Source: Acidobacteriota bacterium (GTDB lineage: Bacteria > Acidobacteriota > Thermoanaerobaculia > Gp7-AA8). From it: a stretch of DNA of 64,000 bases. Shown here one piece after another: positions 27,070 to 35,869 of the stretch (the first letter of the stretch is position 1; each line of letters begins with the position of its first letter). Made by a program: the position numbers and the translations under genes. Under the pieces are notes generated by a model. The model had not been told where the DNA came from and ran no database searches. It was given only the letters and a program-made list of their open reading frames with translations. The stretch is from NCBI GenBank assembly GCA_016184115.1, contig JACPDH010000011.1, positions 49,937-113,936 of the forward strand, read 5' to 3'.

Positions 27070-27444
27070 ATGTCGAAGAAGAGCAAAGAAGCCGAACAGC
27101 TGACCATCGAAGGGACGAGCGAAACCGAGATCCTCGCGAGGCTCGCGGAGCGCGTCGACCGAGCGGTGACGCTGATCGCGCAGTTGCGGCGGGAGAACGA
27201 AGAGTTGGGCGCGAAGGTCGAAACGCTCGAAGGGGAGCTGAAGGACGCCGTCGGCGCACGCGACGCCGCGTCGTCACGCGCCGCTGAAGCCGAGGCGCGC
27301 GCCGCGGAGCTCGAAAGCGACGGATCGTCGCGCGCTGACGAGATGGAGGCGGAGCTCGAGCGGCTCAAGAGCGAGCGAGATGCGATCCGCAGCCGGGTCG
27401 AAGGAATGCTGGAAAAGCTGGAAGGCCTCGAGGTGGAGGACTAG
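27070..27444 (+). CDS. Small coiled-coil protein, ZapB-like candidate
   Basis: 124 residues. After a short polar N-terminus, residues about 17-122 are almost entirely heptad-patterned coiled coil (ILARLAERVDRAVTLIAQL, VEGMLEKLEGLEVED). Position immediately after pheT and its size fit ZapB-type division proteins, but the coiled coil gives little specific evidence. The ATG at 27070 follows GGGAGAGACGA. A zapA gene does not follow; tRNA-Leu on the opposite strand does. Confidence 0.65.
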   Translation: MSKKSKEAEQLTIEGTSETEILARLAERVDRAVTLIAQLRRENEELGAKVETLEGELKDAVGARDAASSRAAEAEARAAELESDGSSRADEMEAELERLKSERDAIRSRVEGMLEKLEGLEVED

Positions 27445-27455
27445 AGGAGAGAAGC

Positions 27456-27542
<87 letters not shown>

Positions 27543-27554
27543 AATCGGCGCGCG

Positions 27555-27584
27555 ATTCTACGAATCGCGTGATGGCAAAGTCAA
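27555..27584 (-). promoter_or_regulatory. Sigma-70-type promoter of tRNA-Leu
   Basis: On the minus strand, TTGACT (27579-27584) and TAGAAT (27555-27560) are separated by 18 bases, placing the start about 6 bases before the tRNA 5' end. Confidence 0.75.
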
Positions 27585-27666
27585 TAACATCGCATCAAAT
27601 TCCTCTGCCTTCCCCTGCAGCGGCCTGAGCCGCTATCCTGTTCACGCGCGCCGCGCGACAGTTCTG

Positions 27667-28281
27667 ATGAGCGAACAACCACAGCCGACCCCGACTCCGG
27701 AAGATGAGGCCTCGAGCGCGCCGATGCTCGTGAGCAGAGGCGAGCTGAATCTCCCGAACTCGCTCACCCTTTTTCGGATCTTCCTGGTCCCGTTGCTCGT
27801 CGTGGTGCTGCTCACGAAGTTCACCGGACGCGAGTACGTCGGACTCGCCATTTTTCTCATCGCCGCGATCACAGACTTCTTCGACGGCTATCTCGCGCGA
27901 AAGTACAACCAGGTCACGCGGCTCGGTATGCTGCTCGATCCGATTGCCGACAAGCTGCTCGTCTCGGCCGCGTTCATTTCGCTCGTCGAGCTCCAGCTCG
28001 CGCCAGCGTGGATGATCGTGATCATCATCGGACGCGAGTTCGCCGTATCGGGACTTCGTTCGATCGCGACGCAGCATGGCGTCACGATTCCTGCATCGCC
28101 GCTCGGCAAGGGGAAGATGGTCTCTCAGGTGATCGCGATCTCGATTCTGATTCTCGGCTACGAGCTCGGTCGCTTCATGTTCATCGGAAAGGTCGCGCTC
28201 TGGTTCGTGATGTTCTTCGCGATCGTGTCGGGCGTCGACTACTTCATGAAGTTCTCGCGCGTGTTTCTCCGCCGTAGTTAG
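27667..28281 (+). CDS. pgsA: CDP-diacylglycerol-glycerol-3-phosphate 3-phosphatidyltransferase
   Basis: Makes phosphatidylglycerophosphate, the first step to phosphatidylglycerol. 204 residues, with an unusual acidic/proline N-terminal extension of about 28 residues before NLPNSLTLFRI. The CDP-alcohol phosphotransferase motif D-G-x2-A-R-x8-G-x3-D-x3-D is intact (DGYLARKYNQVTRLGMLLD, then PIAD). Five to six transmembrane segments. The ATG at 27667 is chosen; the frame is open further upstream across the tRNA gene, which is not coding. Convergent with rsmI. Confidence 0.92.
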   Translation: MSEQPQPTPTPEDEASSAPMLVSRGELNLPNSLTLFRIFLVPLLVVVLLTKFTGREYVGLAIFLIAAITDFFDGYLARKYNQVTRLGMLLDPIADKLLVSAAFISLVELQLAPAWMIVIIIGREFAVSGLRSIATQHGVTIPASPLGKGKMVSQVIAISILILGYELGRFMFIGKVALWFVMFFAIVSGVDYFMKFSRVFLRRS

Positions 28282-28287
28282 GCGGCT

Positions 28288-29118
28288 TCACTCCCCGGTG
28301 AGCATCTTGTAGAGGTCATTGCGGCTGAGGCCATAGCGAGCCGCCAACGCCTTGACTGCGTCGTTGCGGCGCATGCCGCCGTCACGCAGGCGCTCGAGCT
28401 CCTCGCGCAGGCGGGCGACGGACGGAAGTTCTTCGCTCCTTCGCTCCGCCGCCGCGAGAACGAGCGTGATCTCTCCGCGCACGCTGTCGCGACGGCGAAC
28501 CGTCTCGACGATCTCGCTGAGCCGTCCATGGATCAGTTCCTCGTGCATTTTGGTCAACTCGCGCGCGACGGTCGCCTCGACATCACCGAGGATCTCGCGC
28601 GCCGATTCGAGCGACTCGACGAGACGCTGTGGCGACTCGAAGACGACCGCGGTCATCGACGACGAAGCGACGCGAGCCCAGAAATCGCGTCGCTCGCCGT
28701 CGCGGTGAGGTGAGAACCCCCAAAAGGCGAACGGCGTGGGGGGAAGCCCGCTCGCGGCGAGCGCGAGCATCACCGCCGAGGCGCCGGGAATCGGAACGAC
28801 GGCGAGCCGCTCGTCGCGCAGTCGTCGAAGGAGGGGATAGCCGGGATCGGAGACGATCGGCGTGCCGGCGTCGCTCACGAGTGCAATCACATCTCCTGCA
28901 CGAATCCGCTCGACGATCCGCGCCGCCTTCTCATCCTCGTTGTGCTCATGAAAGCTCTCGAGCGGTGTGTCGATCGAGTACGCGCGCAACAACGTCAGCG
29001 TCCGGCGCGTATCCTCCGCCAGCACGGTCGATGCCTCGCGGAGCGCATCAACTGCGCGCGGCGAAAGGTCTGCGAGGTTTCCCACGGGCGTTGCGACGAG
29101 GTAGAGGCGGCCGCTCAC
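28288..29118 (-). CDS. rsmI: 16S rRNA (cytidine-1402-2'-O)-methyltransferase
   Basis: SAM-dependent tetrapyrrole-methylase-fold enzyme, 276 residues. LYLVATPVGNLADLSPRA at the N-terminus, LAEDTRRT, ALVSDAGTPIVSDPGYPLL and GFSPHR are characteristic of RsmI. The C-terminal extension (about 230-276) carries a helix-turn-helix-like NDAVKALAARYGLSRNDLYKML. The start is GTG at 29118, overlapping the TrmH-type gene stop as GTGA, so they are coupled. Confidence 0.95.
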   Translation of the reverse strand: MSGRLYLVATPVGNLADLSPRAVDALREASTVLAEDTRRTLTLLRAYSIDTPLESFHEHNEDEKAARIVERIRAGDVIALVSDAGTPIVSDPGYPLLRRLRDERLAVVPIPGASAVMLALAASGLPPTPFAFWGFSPHRDGERRDFWARVASSSMTAVVFESPQRLVESLESAREILGDVEATVARELTKMHEELIHGRLSEIVETVRRRDSVRGEITLVLAAAERRSEELPSVARLREELERLRDGGMRRNDAVKALAARYGLSRNDLYKMLTGE

Positions 29119-29879
29119 GATCGCAGCTCCTCTCCTCGAGCGTTTTGGATTTGCCAGAGCAGGATCGCGGCCGCGGCACCGACGTTGAGAGACTCGACGG
29201 AACCGGCCATCTTCACGCCCACAGGAGTTGCGATCGATGACAATTCATCGGAGATGCCCCGCCCCTCGCTTCCGAGGATGAGCGCGAACCTGGGTGGAAG
29301 CTCCCTCGGAAGCGAGCCTCCGCCGGCGACGGCTGCAAAGAGCGGAAGCGAGCCTGCGCCCGCGAGTGAAGCGATTTCCGCTCGCGCGATGCGCGCAGTT
29401 GGAACGGTGAGCGCCGCACCAGTCGATGCGCGGATCGCCTTGGGTGAGAGGAGGTCGGCCGTTCCCTCGGTGGTCAGTACGCCCGCCGCACCGAATGCCG
29501 CGGCAAGGCGGACGATCGTTCCCGCGTTGCCGGGATCCTGGATTCCGTCGAGCACCACGAACGTGCCGTCGTTCTGAAGCACGACACCCGATGAGACTGT
29601 CGGGCGCGCGAAGAGCGCGATCAAGCCCTGCGATTCGACGGTCTCCGAGAGCGCACGGAAAAGCACCTGGCCGAACACGATGGCGCGAGGCACAACGGGC
29701 AGCGATGTGGCTGTCCCCTCACGGGCTGCGATGGCGATTGGACGCCATCCCGCGGCGATGCAGTCGTTGACGTGCTTGGGCCCTTCGACGGCGATCTCGT
29801 CACGATGGAGCTCGATCGCTTCCCGGAAGCGCTTGAACCAGGCGTTCGCGCGGCTCGTGATGACGAGTTCGTCGGGCAC
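29115..29879 (-). CDS. TrmH/SpoU-family rRNA/tRNA 2'-O-ribose methyltransferase
   Basis: Knotted SPOUT methyltransferase of 254 residues. N-terminal substrate-binding domain (ITSRANAWFKRFREA, VEGPKHVNDCIAAG) and catalytic domain with the three SpoU motifs: LDGIQDPGNAGTIVRLAAAF (about 118-137), LILGSEGRGIS (about 207-217) and SLNVGAAAAILLW (about 231-243). The target nucleotide is unknown. I chose GTG at 29879 because the conserved domain begins there; the reading frame is open much further upstream but only as antisense of the aminotransferase. Confidence 0.9.
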   Translation of the reverse strand: MPDELVITSRANAWFKRFREAIELHRDEIAVEGPKHVNDCIAAGWRPIAIAAREGTATSLPVVPRAIVFGQVLFRALSETVESQGLIALFARPTVSSGVVLQNDGTFVVLDGIQDPGNAGTIVRLAAAFGAAGVLTTEGTADLLSPKAIRASTGAALTVPTARIARAEIASLAGAGSLPLFAAVAGGGSLPRELPPRFALILGSEGRGISDELSSIATPVGVKMAGSVESLNVGAAAAILLWQIQNARGEELRS

Positions 29880-29967
29880 GGCCCGTTTGTACCACAACCG
29901 ATTGCGGTGAGGCGGCGAGGCTGCAAAAAATGAAGAGGCGGCAGCTTCAGCTTTCGCTCGGTTTCTG

Positions 29968-29973
29968 TAGAAT
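29968..29973 (+). promoter_or_regulatory. Candidate -10 of the aminotransferase gene
   Basis: TGTAGAAT, with TAGAAT 45 bases before the ATG at 30018. The -35 region (CTTCAG) is poor. Confidence 0.35.
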
Positions 29974-30017
29974 GCACCGGTCCGCGGGGCGCCCCGGCTA
30001 CGCGGTGGAGACCATTC

Positions 30018-31217
30018 ATGCCCGAATCCAATCGCATCCGCCTCGCCTCGAGATTGAGCCGCGTAAGTCCGTCGAAGACCTTTGCGGTTGCAGCCCTGGC
30101 GAGCGAGCTTCGCGCCCGAGGAGTCGACGTGATCGACTTTGGCCCCGGCGAGCCCGACTTCGGAACGCCTCTCGCAATTCGTGTGGCGGCCAAGCGAGCC
30201 ATCGACGCCGGATACACCCGCTACACAAACGTCCCCGGCTGCGACGAGCTTCGCGACGCCATCGTTCGCAAATATGCGGACAAATATGGTCTTGCGCTGA
30301 CGAAGCGCAACGTCGTCGCCGGGACGGGAGGCAAGCAGGAGCTCTTCAACGTTGCGTTCTGCATCCTCGATCCTGGCGACGAAGTCGTGATCCCCGCGCC
30401 TTACTGGGTGAGCTTTCCCGATCAGGTCGTGCTCGCGGGTGGGGAACCCGTCTTCGTGCAGACGACGATCGAGGATCGGTTCCGGCCTACGGCGGCGCTG
30501 ATCGAAAGCGGGTTTTCGTCGCGAACACGGGCCGTGATTCTGAACTCTCCCTGCAATCCGAGCGGGGCGGTGGTGCAGGAAGCCGAGCTCCGGAAGATCG
30601 TCGAGCTTTGCGCCTCGCGTGGTGCACTGCTCATCTACGACGAGACGTACGAGTTCTTCGTCTACGATGGCCAGCGTCACGCGTCGGTCATGAGCTGGTT
30701 CGACGAGTATCCGTCGTCGATGGTAGCGATCGGCTCGCTCTCGAAGTCGTTCGCGATGACCGGATGGCGCCTCGGCTACGCGGTCGGGCATCCCGACTTG
30801 ATCGCGGCGATGTCGAACCTCCAGAGCCATTCCACGTCCAACCCTTCGTCGATTTCACAGATGGCGGGGGTGGCGGCGCTTCAGGGCGATCCCGCCGACG
30901 TGCGCACCATGTACGAGGCGTACGTGGAACGGAGAAAGTGGCTCGTCCCTGCACTCAACGAGATTCCAGGCCTCGAGTGTGCTGTCCCCGACGGTGCGTT
31001 CTACGTGTTTCCTCGCGTGAAGTCGCTCTTCGGGAAGCGCGGAATCCGCGACTCGCAGGATGTTGCGACCTATCTCCTTGAAGCGGCGGCGGTCGCAGTG
31101 GTGCCAGGCAGCGCGTTCGGCCAGGATGATTACGTTCGCCTGAGCTACGCGACGAGCCTCGAGTCGATCAAGGAAGGCGTGCGCCGGATGCGCGAAGCGA
31201 TCGAGGCTCTCGGGTGA
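30018..31217 (+). CDS. Class I/II aminotransferase (aspartate aminotransferase, 1b type)
   Basis: PLP transaminase, 399 residues. Schiff-base lysine K243 (SLSKSFAMTGWRLGY), N180 (NSPCNPSG), D208 and Y211 (YDETYEFF), with the C-terminal arginine in YVRLSYA. The N-terminus SRLSRVSPSKTFAVAALA is typical of subgroup 1b aspartate/prephenate aminotransferases. Substrate range cannot be fixed further. Monocistronic in appearance; 111 bp separate it from the PPIase gene. Confidence 0.92.
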   Translation: MPESNRIRLASRLSRVSPSKTFAVAALASELRARGVDVIDFGPGEPDFGTPLAIRVAAKRAIDAGYTRYTNVPGCDELRDAIVRKYADKYGLALTKRNVVAGTGGKQELFNVAFCILDPGDEVVIPAPYWVSFPDQVVLAGGEPVFVQTTIEDRFRPTAALIESGFSSRTRAVILNSPCNPSGAVVQEAELRKIVELCASRGALLIYDETYEFFVYDGQRHASVMSWFDEYPSSMVAIGSLSKSFAMTGWRLGYAVGHPDLIAAMSNLQSHSTSNPSSISQMAGVAALQGDPADVRTMYEAYVERRKWLVPALNEIPGLECAVPDGAFYVFPRVKSLFGKRGIRDSQDVATYLLEAAAVAVVPGSAFGQDDYVRLSYATSLESIKEGVRRMREAIEALG

Positions 31218-31328
31218 GCGCGGCGCGCGTGTTGGAATCGCCCTGCCGCACTCCTGGGTTCTGAGCAGAGTTTGATGAAATGGCGGTCGAAGCCCCCGCA
31301 GGGGCGCGCCGCAAGAGGAGAGAATCGA

Positions 31329-32234
31329 GTGAAGAAGAACCTGTTCGCATTCGCATTGATCGCGCTCTGCTCCGTGAGCGCGGTTGCGCAGGAGAGCAAA
31401 CCCGTTGCCGCGGCCGATCCCGTCGTGCTGCGCGTGGGGACGACTGAAGTGCGGCAGTCGGCGTTTGAGGCCGCGCTAGCCAGTCTTCCGGCCGAGTATC
31501 AGATGTACGTCGCCCAGCAGGGCAAGCGCGCGTTCGCAGACGACTACGTGCGGATGATGGTGCTCGCGCAGGACGCGGTCAGCCGGAAGCTCGACAAGGA
31601 GCCGAAGGTTGCCGCGCAGCTCGCGCTCGTTCGAGAGAACACGCTGGCAGCAGCGCTGGTCAAGTCGATCGAGGAGGCGACGGTTCCGACCGAGCCCGAA
31701 ATCACCGCGCGCTACGAATCGAAGAAGGGCTCGCTTGAAACCGTCGACGCGAGGCACATCCTCGTTGCGTTCAAGGGAAGCCCTGCCGCGAAGCCAGAGA
31801 ACGAGCTCACTGAGGAGCAGGCGAAGGCGAAGGCGGAATCGATCAAAGCGAAGCTCGCCGGCGGCGCCGATTTTGCCGAGCTCGCGAAGGCCGAGTCGGA
31901 CGACACGTTCTCCGGCGCGCAGGGGGGGAGCCTCGGGGCATTCGGCCGCGGTCAGATGGTTCCCGAGTTCGAGACCGCAGCCTTCTCCAATGAAGTTGGA
32001 AAAGTAGGGGAGGTCGTGCGAACTCAGTTCGGGTTTCACGTCATCGAAGTCACACGGCGAGGAGCGCCGGCGCTCGACGAAGTGCGCTCCGACCTTACGG
32101 ACGAGCTGCGTAACGAGCTGGTTCAGAAGAAGGTCGCCGAGCTGACGGGCAAAGTCAGCGTGACGATGGACGACGCTTATTTCGGTGCAGCGCCCGCGGC
32201 TGCGGCGCCCGCACAGCCGGCGAAGGTCGAGTAG
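31329..32234 (+). CDS. Secreted PpiC/parvulin-type peptidyl-prolyl isomerase
   Basis: Periplasmic foldase of 301 residues. Signal peptide MKKNLFAFALIALCSVSAVA, an N-terminal SurA-like helical region (about 35-140), a parvulin domain (about 145-255) with ARHILVAF, GGDFAELAKAESD-type AELAKAESDDTFSGAQGG and VVRTQFGFHVIEVT, and an Ala/Pro tail. Start is GTG at 31329 after AGAGGAGAGAATCGA; the in-frame ATG at 31272 adds a basic stretch incompatible with the signal peptide. Confidence 0.92.
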   Translation: MKKNLFAFALIALCSVSAVAQESKPVAAADPVVLRVGTTEVRQSAFEAALASLPAEYQMYVAQQGKRAFADDYVRMMVLAQDAVSRKLDKEPKVAAQLALVRENTLAAALVKSIEEATVPTEPEITARYESKKGSLETVDARHILVAFKGSPAAKPENELTEEQAKAKAESIKAKLAGGADFAELAKAESDDTFSGAQGGSLGAFGRGQMVPEFETAAFSNEVGKVGEVVRTQFGFHVIEVTRRGAPALDEVRSDLTDELRNELVQKKVAELTGKVSVTMDDAYFGAAPAAAAPAQPAKVE

Positions 32235-32283
32235 CTCCCATTCTTGACGCGACGACGACGAAACCAATAATGTAGGGGCACAC

Positions 32284-32499
32284 ATGGAAATCCCTTCGAT
32301 CGTCACCGTCTTCCACTCGAACGCGCAGTTCAACAACAAGCGTGGCACGCTCGTGGCGCTCAACGCGGACGGCTTCTACGAGATCAACCTCGATCTCGGT
32401 CAGCGCCGTCACACGGTGCTGTTCCCGATTGCCGAGACGGTTCTGATTTTCAATGAACCGCTCGTGGCGCCCGGCGGCGAGCTCGAAGTCGAACGCTGA
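32284..32499 (+). CDS. Small hypothetical protein (71 aa)
   Basis: 71 residues, cytosolic by composition. Beta-rich: VTVFHSNAQFNNKRGTLVAL, HTVLFPIAETVLIF. No family recognised. It lies 49 bp after the PPIase and 29 bp before the Cys-rich secreted protein, so probably co-transcribed with both. No strong Shine-Dalgarno is seen before the ATG. Confidence 0.65.
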   Translation: MEIPSIVTVFHSNAQFNNKRGTLVALNADGFYEINLDLGQRRHTVLFPIAETVLIFNEPLVAPGGELEVER

Positions 32500-32528
32500 C
32501 ACAAGACCAAATCAGGAGAGATCCCCAA

Positions 32529-32933
32529 ATGCGAAAGTTCGCGATTCTGTCGTTCGTGTTGCTCATGTTTTCCGCTCCCGCCTTCGCCGCTGGATGTGAA
32601 GGCGAATCGCACGACGGCGACCACAAGGCCGGTTGCGCGATGGCCGAAGGCAAAACCTGCCCTATGAAGGGCAAGAAGGTCGTCGAGTCGTCGGACGTCG
32701 AGATGACAGGCAAGGTCGTCTGCATGCATTGCGACCTGCACAAAGAAGAGTCGTGCCGCAAGGTGTTTCAGTCGGAGAAGGATCAGGCGACCTTCGACAT
32801 CTGCCCGATGAGCGACATGAAATCAGTTGAGGCGGCTGGAGAGAAGGCTCTCGTGGTCGTGACCGCAAAGCTCGTCAAGACCGACGATGGTGCGATGGCG
32901 ATCGAGATCAAGTCTGCGAAGAGCGCCTCGTAG
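32529..32933 (+). CDS. Secreted Cys/His-rich protein, possible metal binder
   Basis: 134 residues with signal peptide MRKFAILSFVLLMFSAPAFA. The mature N-terminus is His/Asp/Cys-rich (CEGESHDGDHKAGCAM, KTCPMKGKK). A core motif GKVVCMHCDLHKEESCRKVF has C-x2-C-x6-C spacing, known from small secreted OB-like proteins of unknown function. The C-terminus is a beta-rich tail ending KSAKSAS. Shine-Dalgarno CAGGAGAGATCC. Metal binding is inferred from composition only. A bidirectional terminator follows. Confidence 0.75.
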   Translation: MRKFAILSFVLLMFSAPAFAAGCEGESHDGDHKAGCAMAEGKTCPMKGKKVVESSDVEMTGKVVCMHCDLHKEESCRKVFQSEKDQATFDICPMSDMKSVEAAGEKALVVVTAKLVKTDDGAMAIEIKSAKSAS

Positions 32934-32962
32934 CGCGTCGAATACGTACGCTCAATCACGAG

Positions 32963-32990
32963 ACGCCGGCGGGTCATCGCCGGCGTTTTT
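32963..32990 (+). terminator. Rho-independent terminator
   Basis: ACGCCGGCG (32963-32971), a short loop, CGCCGGCGT (32978-32986), then TTTT. It stands between convergent genes (secreted Cys-rich protein and tatC) and may work in one direction only, as no matching A-run lies on the other side. Confidence 0.85.
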
Positions 32991-33006
32991 GCGTTCTCCC
33001 GCTCTT

Positions 33007-33783
33007 CTACTCCTCGCGCTTCTTGCCGAAGAAGAACGAGATGGCGATGCCAAGCGAGTAGAGCAGGATCATCGGGACGGCTAGCGCCGCCTGCGTGACC
33101 ATGTCGGGTGTCGGCGTGATCACGGCAGCGATGATGAAAATCGCGACGACCGCGTACTTGAAGTTCCGCAGCAGAAACTGCGGCGTGACGATTCCGAGGC
33201 GCGAGAGAAAGAAGACGAGGATCGGCGTCTCGAAGACGAGCCCCATGGCGAGGATCATCTTGCTCGCGAACGAGAAGTAGTCGTCAACGGTGATGACCTG
33301 ATTGAAGTCGCGTCCAATTTCGACGAAGAACTTGCAGGCCATCGGGAAGACGACGTCGTAGCCGAACCATCCGCCACCTACGAAGAAGAGAGTCGCAAAG
33401 AGAATGAAAGGGAGCGCGTAGTAACGCTCTTTCGGATAGAGCCCCGGCGCAATGAAAAGCCAGAGCTGCAGTAACACGACGGGCGATGCGACGAAGATTG
33501 CGGAGAGGAACGCGACCTTCATGTAAAGCATGAAGGGAGACGTGATGCTCGTGTAGGCGAGCTTCTCTCCCGGCTGGAGAAACTGGAGGATCGGCCGCTC
33601 GAGGAACGCGAAGATCTCCGGCGCGTAGTTCCAGCAGACGAGGAATGCGACGAGAAGGGTGATCGTGGAGATGATGAGGCGGCGCCGAAGTTCGTCGAGA
33701 TGCTCGAGGAATGACATCCTCGGCAGCGCATCGTCGTGCGCTTCCTGGCCCGCTTCCGCCGCGCTCGTCGCCTCGTCCACCAT
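33007..33783 (-). CDS. tatC: Sec-independent protein translocase TatC
   Basis: Six-helix receptor of the twin-arginine translocase, 258 residues. N-terminal MSFLEHLDELRRRLIIS at about 24-40 is the TatC signature. Further motifs: FLERPILQFLQPGEKLAYTS, a periplasmic glutamate region, GYDVVFPMACKFF, and VITPTPDMVTQ at the C-terminal side. A 20-residue acidic/Ala N-terminal extension precedes the first motif. Two bases after the tatA stop, hence one operon. Confidence 0.96.
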   Translation of the reverse strand: MVDEATSAAEAGQEAHDDALPRMSFLEHLDELRRRLIISTITLLVAFLVCWNYAPEIFAFLERPILQFLQPGEKLAYTSITSPFMLYMKVAFLSAIFVASPVVLLQLWLFIAPGLYPKERYYALPFILFATLFFVGGGWFGYDVVFPMACKFFVEIGRDFNQVITVDDYFSFASKMILAMGLVFETPILVFFLSRLGIVTPQFLLRNFKYAVVAIFIIAAVITPTPDMVTQAALAVPMILLYSLGIAISFFFGKKREE

Positions 33784-33785
33784 GC

Positions 33786-34019
33786 TTAGTCGCGATTCAC
33801 GATCGGAGACTGAGGCGGTTCGGGCGGCTTGATCTGCTTGATCTCTTCGCGCGTGACTTCCTCTTCGAGGGTCGACTTCAGGTCGTGCGTAGCGCGGCGG
33901 AACTCGCCAAGCGCCTTGCCAATCGTGCGACCGATGTCGGGTAGCTTCCTCGGGCCGAATACGATCAGCGCGACGAGGAAAATCATCATCAACTCAGGAA
34001 ATCCAAGCGATCCGAACAT
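33786..34019 (-). CDS. tatA: Sec-independent translocase TatA/TatB-type subunit
   Basis: 77 residues. N-terminal transmembrane helix MFGSLGFPELMMIFLVALIV, then the hinge FGPRKLPDIGRTIGKALGEF and an amphipathic helix, with a charged tail ending in proline-rich PPEPPQSPIVNRD. The E8 polar residue in the helix fits TatA/B. The ATG at 34019 is chosen; the much longer open frame upstream is antisense to ctpA. No second TatA/B gene is nearby. Confidence 0.93.
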   Translation of the reverse strand: MFGSLGFPELMMIFLVALIVFGPRKLPDIGRTIGKALGEFRRATHDLKSTLEEEVTREEIKQIKPPEPPQSPIVNRD

Positions 34020-34082
34020 GCGCTTTCCGGCGGGACTGTGCCCGATCTGTGAACAGGGTACTGCTCCCGAATACTCCATCAC

Positions 34083-34088
34083 TATAAT
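34083..34088 (+). promoter_or_regulatory. Consensus -10 (TATAAT) immediately before ctpA
   Basis: A perfect TATAAT ends 9 bases before the ATG at 34098. A start site 6-7 bases downstream would be within about 3 bases of the ATG, giving a near-leaderless mRNA. The -35 region at 34060-34065 (ACTGCT) is poor. No Shine-Dalgarno precedes 34098. Confidence 0.5.
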
Positions 34089-34097
34089 GGCGTTCCG

Positions 34098-35762
34098 ATG
34101 AAAGACATGAGCGAAAAACTCCCGTTCTCCCGCTCCCGCGGTTGGTGGATCTCGATCGTCGTCGTCGTCGCTAGCGCGACGCTTTCGGGAGGCTTCTTCG
34201 GCGACCGTCTGCTCGGCTCTCCGAGCCGCGATGCGTTCGACAAGCGGCTCAAGGAGTACACCGAGCTCGTCTCCGCAGCTGAAGAGTGGGCTGCTGAAGA
34301 TCCGGGCACTGACAAGCTCGTCTATTCGTCGATCGACGGGATGCTTTCGACGCTCGACCCACACAGCTCGTTCTTTCCTCCGAAGGACTACAGCGAAATG
34401 CAGCAGCGCCAGAAGGGCTCGTTTTACGGGCTCGGAATCCTGGTGACGAAGAGAAACGACCAGGTCACCGTCATCACCCCACTGGAAGGTACGCCGGCAG
34501 CACGGCTCGGCATACGCGCCGGTGACATCATTTCCGAGATCGAGGGCGAACAGACCGAAGGCATGCCTCTCGACGAGGTCGTAGGCAAGCTCAAGGGGCC
34601 GAAGGGTACGACCGTACGGATCAAGATCGTCCGTGTAGGCATCAGTGAGCCGATCCCCCTCTCGATCATTCGCGAGGCGATTCCGACGAACTCGATCTCG
34701 AATGTCTTGATGGTCCGCAACGACGTCGGATACATCCGCATCAAGGACTTCACCTACACGACCGTGCGTGAGCTCGACGATGCGATCGCTTCGCTGAAGG
34801 CGAAGGGGATGAAGCGTCTGATCCTCGATCTTCGGACGAATCCCGGCGGCCTGCTCGACGCCGCCGTCGGCGTGTCCGACCACTTTATCGACAAGGGACA
34901 GATGATCGTCTACACGAAGGGCCGCGCCGAAGAGCCGGAACAGGAGTATCGAGCTCCTGGCAAGGCGGAGCGCCTCGATGTGCCGCTCGTCGTTCTGATC
35001 AACAGAGGGAGCGCGTCGGCGAGTGAGATCGTCGCAGGCGCCATCCAGGATCACGATCGAGGGCTTGTCGTAGGCGAAACGAGCTGGGGCAAGGGCCTCG
35101 TTCAGAGCGTTTACTCGCTTCAGTACGGCGCGGGGCTTGCGCTCACGACCCAGAAGTACTACACGCCTTCGGGCCGCAACATCCAGCGCGATTACAGCTC
35201 GTTTTACGACTACTACATGGCTGAAGAGGCCGCGGAGCCGGGACAGAACGGCGACTCGACGAAGTTCGAGACTGACACGGGACGCCAGGTCTACTCGGGC
35301 GGTGGCATCACGCCCGACGTCGTTATTCGTCCGAGGCAGCTCTCTGCGACGGTTCAGATTCTCGAGGTTCGCGGTGCGTTCTTCGACTTCGCGGTCGAGT
35401 ACTTCGCGCGGCATCCCGAGCTTTCCCGCGATCTCACCGTGAGTCCCTCGATCGTCGAAGAGTTCGTTCAGCGGTCGGTGTCGAAGGACATCGTAAAGGC
35501 TGACCTTCTTCGAGAGGCGCTCGCAAAGGAAGAGGAGCGCGCGTACATCATCCGCACGTTGCGCGAGAACCTCGTCGCCGCCAAGTTCGGCGTCGACGCT
35601 GCCTATCCGATCCGCCTCGAAGGCGACGAGCAGGTGGCGAAAGCGATCGAACTGTTGCCCGAAGCGTCGAAGCTGGCGATCAAATCCGCGAGCCTTCACG
35701 CGGGCGCAGGCAGTTCGGCGAAGAACAGCGAGCGCAAGCTCGAGGCCGTGAAAAACGACTGA
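34098..35762 (+). CDS. ctpA: S41 C-terminal processing protease
   Basis: Periplasmic tail-specific serine protease of 554 residues. One N-terminal anchor (WISIVVVVASATLSGGFFG, about 17-35), a PDZ domain (about 110-200; KGSFYGLGILV, LGIRAGDIISEIEG), and the S41 core with catalytic serine in NRGSASASEIVAGA (about 306-312) and lysine in VGETSWGKGLVQ (about 332). A long C-terminal region (380-554) is rich in charge. Divergent from tatA. An ATG at 34107 is an alternative start. Confidence 0.94.
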   Translation: MKDMSEKLPFSRSRGWWISIVVVVASATLSGGFFGDRLLGSPSRDAFDKRLKEYTELVSAAEEWAAEDPGTDKLVYSSIDGMLSTLDPHSSFFPPKDYSEMQQRQKGSFYGLGILVTKRNDQVTVITPLEGTPAARLGIRAGDIISEIEGEQTEGMPLDEVVGKLKGPKGTTVRIKIVRVGISEPIPLSIIREAIPTNSISNVLMVRNDVGYIRIKDFTYTTVRELDDAIASLKAKGMKRLILDLRTNPGGLLDAAVGVSDHFIDKGQMIVYTKGRAEEPEQEYRAPGKAERLDVPLVVLINRGSASASEIVAGAIQDHDRGLVVGETSWGKGLVQSVYSLQYGAGLALTTQKYYTPSGRNIQRDYSSFYDYYMAEEAAEPGQNGDSTKFETDTGRQVYSGGGITPDVVIRPRQLSATVQILEVRGAFFDFAVEYFARHPELSRDLTVSPSIVEEFVQRSVSKDIVKADLLREALAKEEERAYIIRTLRENLVAAKFGVDAAYPIRLEGDEQVAKAIELLPEASKLAIKSASLHAGAGSSAKNSERKLEAVKND

Positions 35763-35807
35763 CTGAGATGACCATCCGCATGCTCTCCCCGGGCCCGTCG
35801 GCGTTCG

Positions 35808-35836
35808 TTGACAGGCCGCAGGTCGGATGCTAAGGT
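35808..35836 (+). promoter_or_regulatory. Promoter of the FYDLN-acid protein gene
   Basis: TTGACA (35808-35813), a 17-base spacer, and TAAGGT (35831-35836). The predicted start lies about 26 bases before the ATG at 35870. Confidence 0.75.
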
Positions 35837-35869
35837 TTCGCAGCTTTTTTCCGCACGCACGAGGAGAGC

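Noticed and set aside
29115..30830. 571-residue extension of the TrmH-family methyltransferase
   Set aside because: The upstream part is antisense to a conserved aminotransferase; the family domain begins at GTG 29879.
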